Shown: in pieces, positions 1 through 6,147 of the stretch | How the letters are laid out: the number at the start of each line of letters is the position of its first letter | How positions within the stretch are numbered: the first letter of the stretch is position 1 | Source of the DNA: Bacillota bacterium | GTDB taxonomy: Bacteria > Bacillota > Clostridia > Christensenellales > SZUA-584 | Length of the DNA stretch: 6,864 nt | Assembly (NCBI GenBank): GCA_023436525.1 | Contig: JAEZIW010000122.1 | Location: forward strand, 1 to 6,864 | Reading direction: 5' to 3' | Made by a program: the position numbers and the translations under genes | The notes under the pieces: generated by a model | What the model was told of the DNA's origin: nothing | Seen by the model: the letters and a program-made list of their open reading frames with translations, nothing else | The model's database searches: none

Positions 1-153
1 CTATTGTATCATCATGTCCTCTTCGTTGTGAGTCCCTTTCTGCACCCCGCTTTTTTGGAAACCCAAGCCAATACGCAATCGACGATCTCGAAATAGCCGA
101 ATGGATTAGCTGTTCTGCAATAGAGAATTCCGTCTGCGGAAGCGTTTCGGACG
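1..153. other. Gene-free left flank
   Basis: I can support no gene here. A minus-strand frame stays open from about position 227 to the window edge but has no ATG, GTG or TTG start in frame. A plus-strand frame is also open from position 3 to about 242. Both run through the terminator of the neighbouring gene, so neither is likely to be coding. The ATG-ATG at about positions 10-15 on the minus strand, preceded by GAGG, meets a stop after four codons. The segment may be intergenic or may hold the upstream region of a gene beyond the edge. Confidence 0.5.
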
Positions 154-154
154 C

Positions 155-191
155 AAAAAAAGAGACTCCTGAAAACTCAGAAACCTCTTTT
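155..191 (-). terminator. Intrinsic terminator after the DUF4870 gene
   Basis: On the minus strand, positions 191-177 and 172-158 form a 15-pair stem around a four-base loop (GTTT, 176-173). The outer seven pairs are AAAAGAG with CTCTTTT. The inner eight pairs include three G-U wobbles that exist only in minus-strand RNA; the plus-strand copy would have A-C mismatches there. The stem runs into seven consecutive T residues. The stop codon of the upstream gene lies about 17 bases before it, so this ends that transcript. Confidence 0.88.
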
Positions 192-207
192 GCGTCGTAT
201 GTATGTC

Positions 208-573
208 TTATGATTTCATTTTCTCAACCCAGCCGAAAATAACCGGGATTTTGAACATGTCATTCTGCGTGGCTTTGATGATGCAAATAACCGTGAGAAC
301 TAGCCAGCCGATCCATGCGATGGTTGTTAACACCGAGAACAAGACGATTAAAAACGGAGCAATAAACAGGAACATACCGGACAGGATCATTAGCAAAAAG
401 TAAACTGCAAAAATGACAATGCCAAGGAAAAGCGACTGCCACGCATGCTGTCTGACCACTTTGTTATCCTTTTCCGTAGCAAGCAGAATAACGGCACTCA
501 ACCAGCTCAGAACATAAGCAAACCAGCTCGCTGTCTTTTGATCCATACCGAGGGAGTTTTTATTATCAGACAT
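208..573 (-). CDS. DUF4870 / Tic20-like small membrane protein
   Basis: This encodes a 121-residue integral membrane protein of unknown function. It reads as a member of the DUF4870 (COG3296, Tic20-like) family. Hydrophobic stretches lie at about residues 14-33, 47-68 and 70-99. The charged segment EKDNKVVRQHAWQS (34-47) follows the first membrane span, and FKIPVIFGWVEK (107-118) closes the protein; both match the family pattern as I remember it. An open frame extends 13 codons further upstream. I chose the ATG at 573 because an AGGAGG site (589-584) sits 10 bases before it, and that site lies inside the longer version. It appears to be its own transcription unit, with a promoter at 615-643 and a terminator at 155-191. 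No enzymatic residues are evident, and the context beside ddl does not establish a cell-wall role. Confidence 0.85.
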   Translation of the reverse strand: MSDNKNSLGMDQKTASWFAYVLSWLSAVILLATEKDNKVVRQHAWQSLFLGIVIFAVYFLLMILSGMFLFIAPFLIVLFSVLTTIAWIGWLVLTVICIIKATQNDMFKIPVIFGWVEKMKS

Positions 574-614
574 ACAGAATGATCCTCCTAAAAAGTATTC
601 ATATATATACATAT

Positions 615-643
615 TATATATAATATTATAAGAGGTTTGTAAA
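615..643 (-). promoter_or_regulatory. Candidate sigma-A promoter for the DUF4870 gene
   Basis: On the minus strand TTTACA (643-638) is followed after 17 bases by TATATA (620-615), within a very AT-rich tract. Nearby TATAAT-like hexamers make the exact -10 uncertain. The -35 starts only five bases after the ddl stop codon. It overlaps a short palindrome, TAAAC-T-GTTTA (640-650). No terminator is visible between ddl and this promoter, so some readthrough from ddl is possible. Confidence 0.5.
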
Positions 644-647
644 CTGT

Positions 648-1805
648 TTATTTCCCAATTTTAAAGCCGCTGGCCACTTTTTGCAGAACATTGGAATCAA
701 ATGCAAACTCTGATTTCTTCTTTTCTCTCATCTGCTGCTCAGCAATTGCCACAAGATTGTCTACCAGCGCGTTAAAAGGAACGCCTGCCGGCTCCCAAAG
801 GTAAAACGCAAAAGAGCCGGGTATCGTGTTGACTTCATTCACATAGAGCGTGTCTGTTGATTGATCGATGATATAATCGATTCTGACCACGCCCTTTAAA
901 TCGAATGCTTTGAAAATATCTTCCGAAAGCCTGCGAACATATTTATCCGTTTCATCTGATATATCAGCCGGAATCTTTCTCCCAAGCGATTTCATGCCCT
1001 TTGATTTTCCGCCGCTCAGATACTTTTCTTCAAACCCAAGAAAGCTCTTGGATGTCACAGGCTGTTCAATCATGCTTGTTTTCGCGTCAGACCCCCGTCC
1101 CATAACGGCGCAGTTCACTTCTTTAATGTCAGTCACAGCTTTTTCCACGAGAATGCGCCTGTCGTACTTGGCAGCCACCTCCATGGCGTAAACAAACGCG
1201 TCGCGATTGTCAGCACGGTTCACGCCGATGCTGGAGCCTAGGTTGGCAGGCTTTATGAAAACCGGGTATCCAAGCTCGTTTTCAACTTTCTCGGAGACGG
1301 CATCGCTGTCTGAATAGAACTCATCCCGTTCGAAGAACAGCGAATCAAGAACCGGGAACCCAAACCCCTTTAACGCCGCCTTCATCACAATTTTATCCAT
1401 ACATACGGCAGACCCGGTGACTCCGGCGCTCGAATACGGAATATCCGACAGCTCAAACAAGCCTTGTATTGTTCCGTCTTCGCCATGCAGCCCGTGCATG
1501 GCGGGAATCACCACATCGATCTGGCAGATGGGTTTTTGTTTTTTGCCATACTCATAAAGCATTGCGTCAGACGAGGCCGATAAAAAAACGCGCGTCACGC
1601 CCTTGGTGCTGGGATCGAACTTTTTGAAAACGGCAACATCACGCAGTTTTTCTCCGGTATACCACTTCCCATCGCGGTCGATGTATATCGGAATGACGTT
1701 GTATTTGTTTCTGTCGGCGCTGTTCATCAGTTGACTGGCCGTTATAATGCTGATATCATGCTCAACGGTTCGTCCTCCGAATGTCACCGCAAGATTCTTT
1801 TTCAT
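648..1805 (-). CDS. ddl: D-alanine--D-alanine ligase
   Basis: This cytoplasmic ATP-grasp enzyme joins two D-alanines using ATP, supplying the dipeptide that MurF adds to the peptidoglycan precursor. The 385-residue protein has the N-terminal GGRTVEHDISI (10-20), HGLHGEDGTIQG (104-115), MDK (136-138), the ATP-grasp IKPANLGSSIGV (184-195), RIDYI (308-312) and EVNTIPGS (324-331) with its metal-binding Glu and Asn. The omega-loop EEKY (259-262) retains the Lys-Tyr pair found in D-Ala-D-Ala ligases, which argues against a van-type D-Ala-D-Lac enzyme (inference). It is slightly longer than classical Ddl of roughly 310-360 residues. The extra length includes a Gly/Lys/Ser-rich stretch at about 264-277 and a C-terminal tail after about residue 358. 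AAGGAAGGG (1823-1815) lies nine bases before the ATG and overlaps the murF stop. It is the third gene of the hydrolase-murF-ddl operon. Confidence 0.95.
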   Translation of the reverse strand: MKKNLAVTFGGRTVEHDISIITASQLMNSADRNKYNVIPIYIDRDGKWYTGEKLRDVAVFKKFDPSTKGVTRVFLSASSDAMLYEYGKKQKPICQIDVVIPAMHGLHGEDGTIQGLFELSDIPYSSAGVTGSAVCMDKIVMKAALKGFGFPVLDSLFFERDEFYSDSDAVSEKVENELGYPVFIKPANLGSSIGVNRADNRDAFVYAMEVAAKYDRRILVEKAVTDIKEVNCAVMGRGSDAKTSMIEQPVTSKSFLGFEEKYLSGGKSKGMKSLGRKIPADISDETDKYVRRLSEDIFKAFDLKGVVRIDYIIDQSTDTLYVNEVNTIPGSFAFYLWEPAGVPFNALVDNLVAIAEQQMREKKKSEFAFDSNVLQKVASGFKIGK

Positions 1806-1821
1806 ATTAAAAAGCCCTTCC

Positions 1822-3438
1822 TTATTCGTTATAGTTATCCGGCAGGTCGTTCTCGAATATCACGACATCCCCCGGCTTTACAATCGTCCACAGCACTTTT
1901 GCCGCCTCATCCAGCGACTTGAAAACCTTGATATTCTCTTCTTTAAAACCGCCTTCAATCAACCCTTCATAAATAGGCCGGGTATGTTTGGGGCCAATCA
2001 GCAGCACCGTGTCGGCACTCTTGGCCATCACGCGGCCAAACGCGCGGTTTTCTTCATCTTCTTTGTCTCCGAGCTCCACCATGCCGGGTGTCACCACCAC
2101 TTTTTGTCCCTCAAAGCCTTTGAGAACCTCCATCGCAGCTCTCACCCCCGACGGATTCGCATTGAACGCGTCGTCAATCACGGTGATGCCGTTAGATGTC
2201 GGCAGCATCTGAAGCCTGTGCTCAACAGGCTGTATTTTACGTATGCCCAGGCGAATCTGCTGCGCTGTGAGCCCGAGCTTGCGGGTAACGGCGGCACAGC
2301 CGATAATGTTGGAGATGTTGTGCCTTCCGAGCAGCTTTGTTTCGCACGCGATGCGTTCACCGTTTAACACCAAATCAAAACGGCTTCCGAAATTTCCTGT
2401 TGTGATGTTTTCAGCGCGAACATCCGATTCGCCGCTGTAGTCTACAGAAAACAGTGTTTTTTCAATAGTCGTTTTGTCATATAAGCCGCGGCAGATTTCA
2501 TTATCACCCGGAAAGAATGCCGTGCCGCTTGGCGGCAGGCTATCGATCAGTTCGTATTTTGTTTTCGCGATGGTCTCAATGCTGCCGAATGTTTCCAGAT
2601 GCTGCGGCCCGACCGATGTGATTAAACCGTATGTCGGAAATACCAGACCGCATAGCTCTTTGATATCGCCAACATGCCGCGCGCCCATTTCCGCAATGAA
2701 CACCTCGTGAAACGGCTTCATCTGTTCGCGTATCACGCGCGTCAGCCCCATTGGCGTATTAAAGCTGGAGGGTGGTACCAACACATTGTATTTTTCCGAA
2801 AGTATCGTGCCGAGTATGAATTTGCAGCTGGTTTTCCCATAGCTGCCCGTGATGCCGATGCGAATAAGATCAGTTCGTGCTGCGAGCTTTTTCTTGGCAT
2901 CATTGAAATATCGGCGCTGCACCGCTTTTTCAATGGGGCTCACCATCGCGTTGGCACATAAAACGCCAAACCCCGGTGTTATAAAAAAGGCGAAGAACGG
3001 CACATAAGCAGCAACGGTTACGCTAAACACAAGCACATCCAACAACAACAGCACTGCGCCCAACAGAAGATAAAAAAGTGAAATAGCCGCAAACAGCCGT
3101 TTGACACGGCTTGTGTAAACGAGCGGCTTTTTGGCCTTTTCCACACGGATTTTTTTTGCGTACAAAGCGATGAGCAAAACAGCTGCCGCCGCCAGCCCGA
3201 TAAAAACATACACGTTTGATGCGGGTGCTAACGCATTGGTAATGAACATGAAAACAATGGTTAACACAGAGACAACAAGAGGCAGGTTATAAACCTTTGC
3301 CGAATTGACACCGAGCCAGTGAATTAAATTCTTATTTTTATAGCCTTCCAACTGCAGCATATGAACAAGCCCTGTCGAGGCGAAAACCATAACCGCCGCG
3401 CCAAGCACATAAACCGCAATGAGCAAAAAAATCGACAT
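1822..3438 (-). CDS. murF: Mur ligase (MurF-like) with N-terminal membrane domain
   Basis: This is most likely the UDP-MurNAc-tripeptide:D-Ala-D-Ala ligase, which attaches the Ddl product to the peptidoglycan precursor using ATP. It has 538 residues against about 450 for classical MurF. The first ~165 residues are not the usual UDP-substrate-binding domain but hydrophobic segments (about 2-22, 50-70, 76-93, 115-138 and 141-162), so the enzyme should be membrane-anchored. The catalytic part is complete: P-loop TGSYGKTS (197-204), FNTPMG (226-231), Mg-binding-type EMGAR (250-254), GPQHLETFGS (277-286), AKTK (291-294) whose second Lys matches the carbamylated Lys position, GRHNISN (371-377), and the C-terminal IDDAFNANPS (421-430) and GMVELGDKE (452-460). 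GGAGG (3450-3446) lies seven bases before the ATG, inside the end of the hydrolase gene. Position next to ddl and the NANP motif favour MurF over MurT, CapB or cyanophycin synthetase. Activity on UDP-MurNAc-tripeptide is inferred. Confidence 0.85.
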   Translation of the reverse strand: MSIFLLIAVYVLGAAVMVFASTGLVHMLQLEGYKNKNLIHWLGVNSAKVYNLPLVVSVLTIVFMFITNALAPASNVYVFIGLAAAAVLLIALYAKKIRVEKAKKPLVYTSRVKRLFAAISLFYLLLGAVLLLLDVLVFSVTVAAYVPFFAFFITPGFGVLCANAMVSPIEKAVQRRYFNDAKKKLAARTDLIRIGITGSYGKTSCKFILGTILSEKYNVLVPPSSFNTPMGLTRVIREQMKPFHEVFIAEMGARHVGDIKELCGLVFPTYGLITSVGPQHLETFGSIETIAKTKYELIDSLPPSGTAFFPGDNEICRGLYDKTTIEKTLFSVDYSGESDVRAENITTGNFGSRFDLVLNGERIACETKLLGRHNISNIIGCAAVTRKLGLTAQQIRLGIRKIQPVEHRLQMLPTSNGITVIDDAFNANPSGVRAAMEVLKGFEGQKVVVTPGMVELGDKEDEENRAFGRVMAKSADTVLLIGPKHTRPIYEGLIEGGFKEENIKVFKSLDEAAKVLWTIVKPGDVVIFENDLPDNYNE

Positions 3439-3441
3439 CCG

Positions 3442-4212
3442 TTATCCTCCGAAAAATGTGTTGACGATGCTGATATAACGGCCAAAACAATCCAGAAAAG
3501 AATAATGCCCCGCCCCTTCAAACACGACAAGGCCGGCATCAGGTATCAGCTTCTCCATGGTCTTGCCGAATTCCAGCGGTGTATCCTGATCGTTTGCGCC
3601 CCAAATTAAAAGAGAAGGGCTTTTAATCTGCGGCAGATAACCGATCAAATCTTCGTTGACGACGCGTACAAATACCTTCTTCATATGATCGCTTAAAGCC
3701 TTGTAATCGGTTGATCCCGCGTTTTTAACGCGCTCATCAACATCCACACCAATCAGCTTCAACATCCGCTTTATAATGCGGCCCTTGCTTAAGCGTTTGG
3801 CGAGCTTGAACGAATAAACTTTTACATTTTGCTTGATCGTGCGTTTTTTACGAAGCCCGGCTGCATCCGTGAAAACAATCTTATCAACGGCTTCGGGGTG
3901 CTGCGCCGCTAGCTTAATGGTTACGCGCCCGCCGAACGAGTGGCATATGATATGCGTTCGTTTAATGCCAAGTTCAAGCATGAACCTATATGTTAAATCG
4001 GTGTATTGCTGAACATCAAACGTATCGGGCGGTACATCGCTGCCGCCGAAGCCCGGAAAATCAAGTGCTGTCACACGGTAATTTTGTTTTAACGCATCAA
4101 TAACAGGGCGCATCGTCTGTATGCTGGCGCCCCATCCGTGAAGCACAAGCACATCGGCCCCCTGCCCATCCTGTTCGTAATTTATTTTAATGCCGTCAAT
4201 TTCTATAATCAT
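3442..4212 (-). CDS. Alpha/beta hydrolase, substrate unknown
   Basis: This is a 256-residue alpha/beta-hydrolase-fold protein with no visible signal peptide, so it is probably cytoplasmic. The oxyanion-side motif is HGWG (25-28), followed by DFPGFGGSD (51-59), typical of the fold. The nucleophile elbow is CHSFGG (90-95) with Ser92; most relatives have Gly where Cys90 stands. The acid is probably Asp208 in WGANDQDTP (204-212) and the base His236 in GAGHYSF (233-239), so the catalytic triad appears complete. A basic, Lys/Arg-rich cap lies at about residues 121-152. It is the first gene of the operon and only three bases separate its stop from murF, whose ribosome binding site lies in its last codons. 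That coupling suggests a cell-envelope role, but the substrate (ester, lactone, thioester or amide) cannot be read from sequence. The ATG at 4212 has only a weak Shine-Dalgarno (CAGAG). Confidence 0.9.
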   Translation of the reverse strand: MIIEIDGIKINYEQDGQGADVLVLHGWGASIQTMRPVIDALKQNYRVTALDFPGFGGSDVPPDTFDVQQYTDLTYRFMLELGIKRTHIICHSFGGRVTIKLAAQHPEAVDKIVFTDAAGLRKKRTIKQNVKVYSFKLAKRLSKGRIIKRMLKLIGVDVDERVKNAGSTDYKALSDHMKKVFVRVVNEDLIGYLPQIKSPSLLIWGANDQDTPLEFGKTMEKLIPDAGLVVFEGAGHYSFLDCFGRYISIVNTFFGG

Positions 4213-4264
4213 ACTCTGTTATTTCTATTTTTATATAAACAATTATATTTTATATTTAGCTTCG

Positions 4265-4293
4265 ATTATACATTCCGGCAGACTAAGTATCAA
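4265..4293 (-). promoter_or_regulatory. Sigma-A promoter of the hydrolase-murF-ddl operon
   Basis: On the minus strand TTGATA (4293-4288) is separated by exactly 17 bases from a consensus TATAAT (4270-4265). Transcription would start near 4258, giving an AT-rich leader of about 45 bases before the hydrolase ATG at 4212. This is the best promoter match in the window. It lies in the 116-bp gap after rimI, indicating that the cell-wall operon is started separately from tsaE-tsaB-rimI. Confidence 0.8.
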
Positions 4294-4294
4294 G

Positions 4295-4307
4295 TCATCA
4301 ATGATGA
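4295..4307. repeat. Short inverted repeat abutting the -35 box
   Basis: TCATCA (4295-4300) and TGATGA (4302-4307) form a perfect six-base inverted repeat around one central base. It ends one base upstream of the -35 hexamer of the operon promoter. Its position would suit a regulator binding site, but the repeat is short and could be chance. Confidence 0.35.
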
Positions 4308-4328
4308 TTTGGATGAACCGGCGGAAAA

Positions 4329-4766
4329 TCAGAAGCGCGTTTTGCCCTTCCACATAATCAGCGCATCTTCATCTCCGTAATATTTCGGCCTTCTGCCGAA
4401 TGTGCTGAAGCCCATTTTATTGTAAAGGCGAACGGCGGTTTCGTTAGAAGCGCGAACCTCCAGCGTGTAATAATCAAGGCCGGTTTGCACCATCATGGTT
4501 TCGATCAGGCCGCGCCCGATCCCCCGGTTTCTATACTCAGGCGACACCGCCACATTCATGATATGCCCTTCATCAGATATGATATGAATGCCGCAGTACC
4601 CCGCGATAACACCGTTTTCTTCTGCGACGATGTAGTATGCCAAATCATTTTCACAGATGTCGCCCGTCAGCGATTCCAAAGACCATGGCTGCGAAAAACA
4701 CACGGTTTCAATTCTGAAAATCTGAACAATATCTTTTCGGTCAGCCTGTCTGTAGATCATGCTCAT
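4329..4766 (-). CDS. rimI: Protein N-acetyltransferase RimI
   Basis: This is a GNAT-fold acetyltransferase of 145 residues, the family's usual size. RimI acetylates the N-terminal alanine of ribosomal protein S18 in E. coli; other substrates are possible here. Visible motifs are the N-terminal IYRQADRKDI (4-13), the acetyl-CoA-binding NVAVSPEYRNRGIG (71-84), TLEVRASNETAVRLYNKMGF (101-120) and GRRPKYY followed by ALIM (124-138). Glu103 and Tyr115 fall where the E. coli catalytic pair lies. The start overlaps the tsaB stop as ATGA, so translation is probably coupled. A second in-frame ATG two codons downstream could also be used. Linkage to tsaE and tsaB is common in bacteria and supports RimI over a generic GNAT. 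Confidence 0.94.
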   Translation of the reverse strand: MSMIYRQADRKDIVQIFRIETVCFSQPWSLESLTGDICENDLAYYIVAEENGVIAGYCGIHIISDEGHIMNVAVSPEYRNRGIGRGLIETMMVQTGLDYYTLEVRASNETAVRLYNKMGFSTFGRRPKYYGDEDALIMWKGKTRF

Positions 4767-5446
4767 TTCGGCTGCCCTGCCGCACGCACGCGCTCCGCCT
4801 GCGTTTCGCGCATATAAAAAGGTTCTAAGCTGTAAGCGTCTTGACAGATACCGGATTTGTACTGTTCATATGCCGCCAGCCCGACAGACCCCGCGCGCTG
4901 CAGCACAACCCCTTCGGGGGCGATGCGAAACGACGAATCGGTATTCAGTATCTTATCTCTGTGCAGTACGGCGGCGTCACCGACGAATACAACGCGTTGC
5001 CCTTTCCGTTCATTGAGCACATCATCAATCAGCATGGCACGGTAATCGGTAATGCGGCATCCATTTTGGTAAGATACCGTATACACTTCATTGCGCCGCG
5101 CGTCAATCACAGCGCAAATCGTTTCGTCAGTACCGGCTGCGTTGAGCGCGAGTGCATCCAGCGTGTTAACCCCCGCAGCAGGCTTCCCGGACGCATGCGC
5201 AAAAGCCTTTATCATGCCGATGCCAATGCGCAGACCGGTAAATGAGCCGGGGCCGACGGCACACGCAAAAAGATCCGCATCGGCAATGCCGATGTCCGCG
5301 CAGGAAAGGCAAAAATCAATCATCGGCCCAATCGTTTCCGAATGAGTCTTTTGATTATTCATATACGCTTCCGCGAGAATTCGCCCGTCCTTGATAACAG
5401 CCGACGAACAGACGCCGCCCGATGTGTCAGCCGCGAGTATGATCAT
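4763..5446 (-). CDS. tsaB: t6A biosynthesis protein TsaB
   Basis: TsaB (YeaZ) is the non-catalytic ASKHA-fold partner that dimerises with TsaD and, with TsaE, supports transfer of threonylcarbamoyl to A37 of ANN-decoding tRNAs in the cytoplasm. The 227-residue protein has DTS (7-9), KTHSE (33-37), the hallmark GPGSFTGLRIG (65-75), DARRNEVY (115-122) and the C-terminal FYMRETQAER (210-219). Its length matches the family (about 230). The ATG overlaps the tsaE stop (ATGA) and AGGAG (5456-5452) precedes it, which fixes the start. The lack of the TsaD metal-binding His motifs distinguishes it from TsaD. Confidence 0.95.
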   Translation of the reverse strand: MIILAADTSGGVCSSAVIKDGRILAEAYMNNQKTHSETIGPMIDFCLSCADIGIADADLFACAVGPGSFTGLRIGIGMIKAFAHASGKPAAGVNTLDALALNAAGTDETICAVIDARRNEVYTVSYQNGCRITDYRAMLIDDVLNERKGQRVVFVGDAAVLHRDKILNTDSSFRIAPEGVVLQRAGSVGLAAYEQYKSGICQDAYSLEPFYMRETQAERVRAAGQPK

Positions 5447-5865
5447 TTTGTCTCCTCTTTTTCAGAGATGTTTATCTGCCGGGCCTCACTGCCCGAGCCG
5501 TCTATGCGTACAACAATATCCGCTTTCAGCTCAGAAGCATTTTGCGGCCACTCAATCACGCAGACATTGTCTCCGCCCAAATAATCGTAAAAGCCGATAT
5601 GCTCCAGCTCCTGTTCGTCTTCAATGCGGTACAGATCGAAGTGGCAGAGCGTCAGTCTTCCCTGGTATTGCCGCAGCAATGTAAATGTCGGGCTCGTTAT
5701 GTCATCATCAATGCCGAGGCCTTTGGCAATGCCCTTAGCCAGTACAGTTTTCCCTGCACCCAGCCCGCCGTACAGCGCAATCACGTCGCCCTCGTGCGCT
5801 GACTGCCCCAAGCTTAAACCGATAGCAAACGTCTCTTCGGCCGAATTTGTATGGTGTGTTTTCAT
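5443..5865 (-). CDS. tsaE: t6A biosynthesis ATPase TsaE
   Basis: TsaE (YdiB/YjeE) is a small P-loop ATPase that activates or resets the TsaB-TsaD complex during t6A37 tRNA modification. The 140-residue protein is of normal length. It has Walker A GGLGAGKT (33-40), the switch-like SPTF (58-61), HFDLYR (75-80) and VIEW (103-106), all family signatures. It is first in the tsaE-tsaB-rimI cluster and overlaps tsaB by four bases. The ATG at 5865 gives a standard N-terminus but has no recognisable Shine-Dalgarno; the preceding bases are GCAGCTAATAA. A four-codon open frame (M-N-G-S, 5883-5869) ends just upstream, so initiation could be weak or coupled to that mini-ORF (inference). Confidence 0.95.
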   Translation of the reverse strand: MKTHHTNSAEETFAIGLSLGQSAHEGDVIALYGGLGAGKTVLAKGIAKGLGIDDDITSPTFTLLRQYQGRLTLCHFDLYRIEDEQELEHIGFYDYLGGDNVCVIEWPQNASELKADIVVRIDGSGSEARQINISEKEETK

Positions 5866-5899
5866 TTATTAGCTGCCGTTCATGTTTTTACTGTTTTGA

Positions 5900-5928
5900 A
5901 GTATACAAGAAATCCCCCCGAAAAGCAA
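5900..5928 (-). promoter_or_regulatory. Candidate promoter of the tsaE-tsaB-rimI operon
   Basis: On the minus strand TTGCTT (5928-5923) is followed after 17 bases by TATACT (5905-5900), a good -10 with a mediocre -35. Transcription would start near 5893, leaving a leader of about 28 bases before tsaE. The -35 overlaps the foot of the hairpin at 5926-5958. Confidence 0.5.
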
Positions 5929-5958
5929 CGGCGCGGCATATGATGCCGCGCCCGGTTG
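5926..5958 (-). terminator. GC-rich hairpin, possible terminator
   Basis: GGCGCGGCAT (5930-5939) and ATGCCGCGCC (5943-5952) form a perfect ten-pair stem with a three-base loop. CAAC (5926-5929) and GTTG (5955-5958) extend it past a two-base bulge. On the minus strand it is followed by CTTTTCGG, only a weak T run, so it could terminate ribU readthrough inefficiently. It could equally be a transcription barrier or a structural element. Strand is assigned only because the T run is on the minus side. Confidence 0.45.
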
Positions 5959-6147
5959 ATAATACAGTCTTAAATATGCCATGTTGAGGATCATAGGGAT
6001 GCGACAGACAAGCCGACTTTACTGTATGGCAACATTGCTTTCATGGGATTCCAATCACTTTTCGAACAGGTTCACCGCTCAGCGGACCGGATGGCTGAAG
6101 CAGTGTTTTTTCATAGCGGTGGCCCGAAGGTCATTTGATCTCTTTTT
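5955..6147 (+). ncRNA. Candidate structured RNA, family not recognised
   Basis: No coding frame is supported here, but several long complementary segments occur. ATACAGT (5962-5968) matches ACTGTAT (6021-6027). ATGTTG (5981-5986) matches CAACAT (6030-6035). GGU-U-CACCGCU (6069-6079) pairs with AGCGGUGGCC (6115-6124) apart from one bulge. CCGC (6075-6078) can instead pair locally with GCGG (6082-6085), flanked by GGT/ACC. The long stem gains a U-G pair only if the RNA is read on the plus strand, as does the next small stem GGCC-CGAA-GGTC. A TCTTTTTC tract (6141-6148) follows. I do not recognise a known riboswitch, tmRNA, SRP or RNase P signature, and no good plus-strand promoter is visible. 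Strand and boundaries are tentative. Confidence 0.3.

Noticed and set aside
574..612. Longer N-terminus for the DUF4870 protein starting at 612
   Set aside because: The extension runs through the AGGAGG site and an AT-rich promoter-like tract, and the family start is well matched at 573.
648..1805. Vancomycin-resistance type (D-Ala-D-Lac) ligase
   Set aside because: The omega-loop keeps the Lys-Tyr pair typical of D-Ala-D-Ala ligases and no vanH, vanX or vanS/vanR neighbours are present.
1747..2367. A 206-codon plus-strand open frame opposite ddl and murF
   Set aside because: It lies antisense to two genes with full family motifs, has no ribosome binding site worth noting, and its translation shows no recognisable domain. 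It is a shadow frame.
4841..5245. A 134-codon plus-strand open frame opposite tsaB
   Set aside because: It is antisense to the well-supported tsaB and its product resembles no family. Long shadow frames are expected opposite coding sequence of this composition.
5955..6147. Known riboswitch, tmRNA, SRP RNA, RNase P or T-box in the ribU-tsaE gap
   Set aside because: None of the conserved core strings of these families that I can recall is present on either strand. It is kept only as an unassigned structured candidate.
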